From the NCBI RefSeq assembly GCF_015244675.1, contig NZ_JABCQO010000007.1:86757-150756 (forward strand): a stretch of 64,000 bases of DNA, read 5' to 3'. Under the pieces are notes generated by a model that did not search any database, was not told the DNA's origin, and saw only the letters and a program-made list of their open reading frames with translations. Positions 63,961-64,000 of this stretch are shown piece by piece. The stretch is from Gluconobacter cerevisiae. GTDB taxonomy: Bacteria > Pseudomonadota > Alphaproteobacteria > Acetobacterales > Acetobacteraceae. The translations under genes were made by a program, and so were the position numbers. Each line of letters starts with the position of its first letter. Position 1 is the first letter of the stretch.

Positions 63961-63998
63961 GACAAGTGTCTCGGAGGCATGCCCCCGAGACACTTGTC
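63961..63998. repeat. 38-base near-perfect palindrome at the window edge
   Basis: GACAAGTGTCTCGG pairs with CCGAGACACTTGTC, enclosing A, the palindrome GGCATGCC, and C. Only one position pair (A/C) is unmatched. It could be an intrinsic terminator for a gene beyond the window, a recombination site or the end of a mobile element. The sequence stops two bases later, so context is missing. Confidence 0.7.
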
Positions 63999-64000
63999 TG

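Noticed and set aside
1..64000. CRISPR arrays, rRNA genes, prophage structural genes
   Set aside because: I saw no regularly spaced direct repeats, no 16S/23S segments and no phage head or tail genes in the window.

Overview
The window reads as chromosomal DNA of an acetic acid bacterium, most likely Gluconobacter. The evidence is a complete pqqABCDE cluster, an FNR-type regulator next to ompW, flagellar rod genes, and a three-subunit membrane flavocytochrome c that I recognise as fructose dehydrogenase (order S-C-L). Most of the window is compact and GC-rich. Three zones are visibly AT-rich: about 33.8-35.2 kb, 52.2-58.6 kb and 58.6-63.1 kb.

Layout. 0-2.2 kb: iron/corrin-type ABC importer (binding protein cut by the edge, permease, ATPase), convergent and overlapping with an SBF-like symporter. 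3.2-8.1 kb: a secreted DUF6624 protein, tRNA-Phe(GAA), then infA-maf-rng-yacG and a DEAD-box helicase, all on the minus strand; yacG is only 59 codons. 8.2-10.7 kb: hisG-hisD plus a conserved unknown. 10.8-14.3 kb: GntR/YtrA-like regulator with an SPFH protein, gmk, a dispersed palindromic repeat and an AI-2E-family permease. 14.5-17.7 kb: pqqABCDE with a hairpin between pqqA and pqqB. 17.7-21.4 kb: ribD-ribE-ribBA-ribH behind an FMN riboswitch. 21.5-25.6 kb: entericidin-like lipoprotein, photolyase, a secreted coiled-coil protein, and the FNR-type regulator and ompW sharing one FNR box. 25.9-31.7 kb: HME-type RND metal efflux system, followed by a second copy of the dispersed repeat. 31.8-36.8 kb: M61 peptidase, an AT-rich glycosyltransferase, a phosphatase and prs. 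36.9-44.3 kb: outer-membrane protein, lipoprotein, TonB, AlkA-like glycosylase, a GGDEF-EAL protein and a possible diiron protein. 44.5-49 kb: hydrolase, CLC channel, RidA and a FemAB-like acyltransferase. 49-51.6 kb: flgF-flgG-flgA.

From 51.7 kb the flagellar cluster stops at a decayed IS5-type transposase. An AT-rich block follows and ends at further IS5-type remnants at 63.1-63.9 kb. It carries fdhS-fdhC-fdhL (fdhS starts at TTG with a strong ribosome site), an exported HbpS/GlcG-like protein and an OprB-type sugar porin, apparently one operon. After that come a ~905-residue Orn/Lys/Arg-decarboxylase-family enzyme and an AspT-like antiporter.

How the parts may fit (inference): OprB admits sugar, fructose dehydrogenase oxidises it in the periplasm and feeds electrons to the quinone pool, and PQQ supports parallel periplasmic dehydrogenases. 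The decarboxylase-antiporter pair looks like a proton-consuming module, which would suit an acid-producing cell. The best candidates for something not well described are the five-gene fdh operon with its HbpS-like member and the unusual decarboxylase/AspT pairing, both on what looks like an acquired island.
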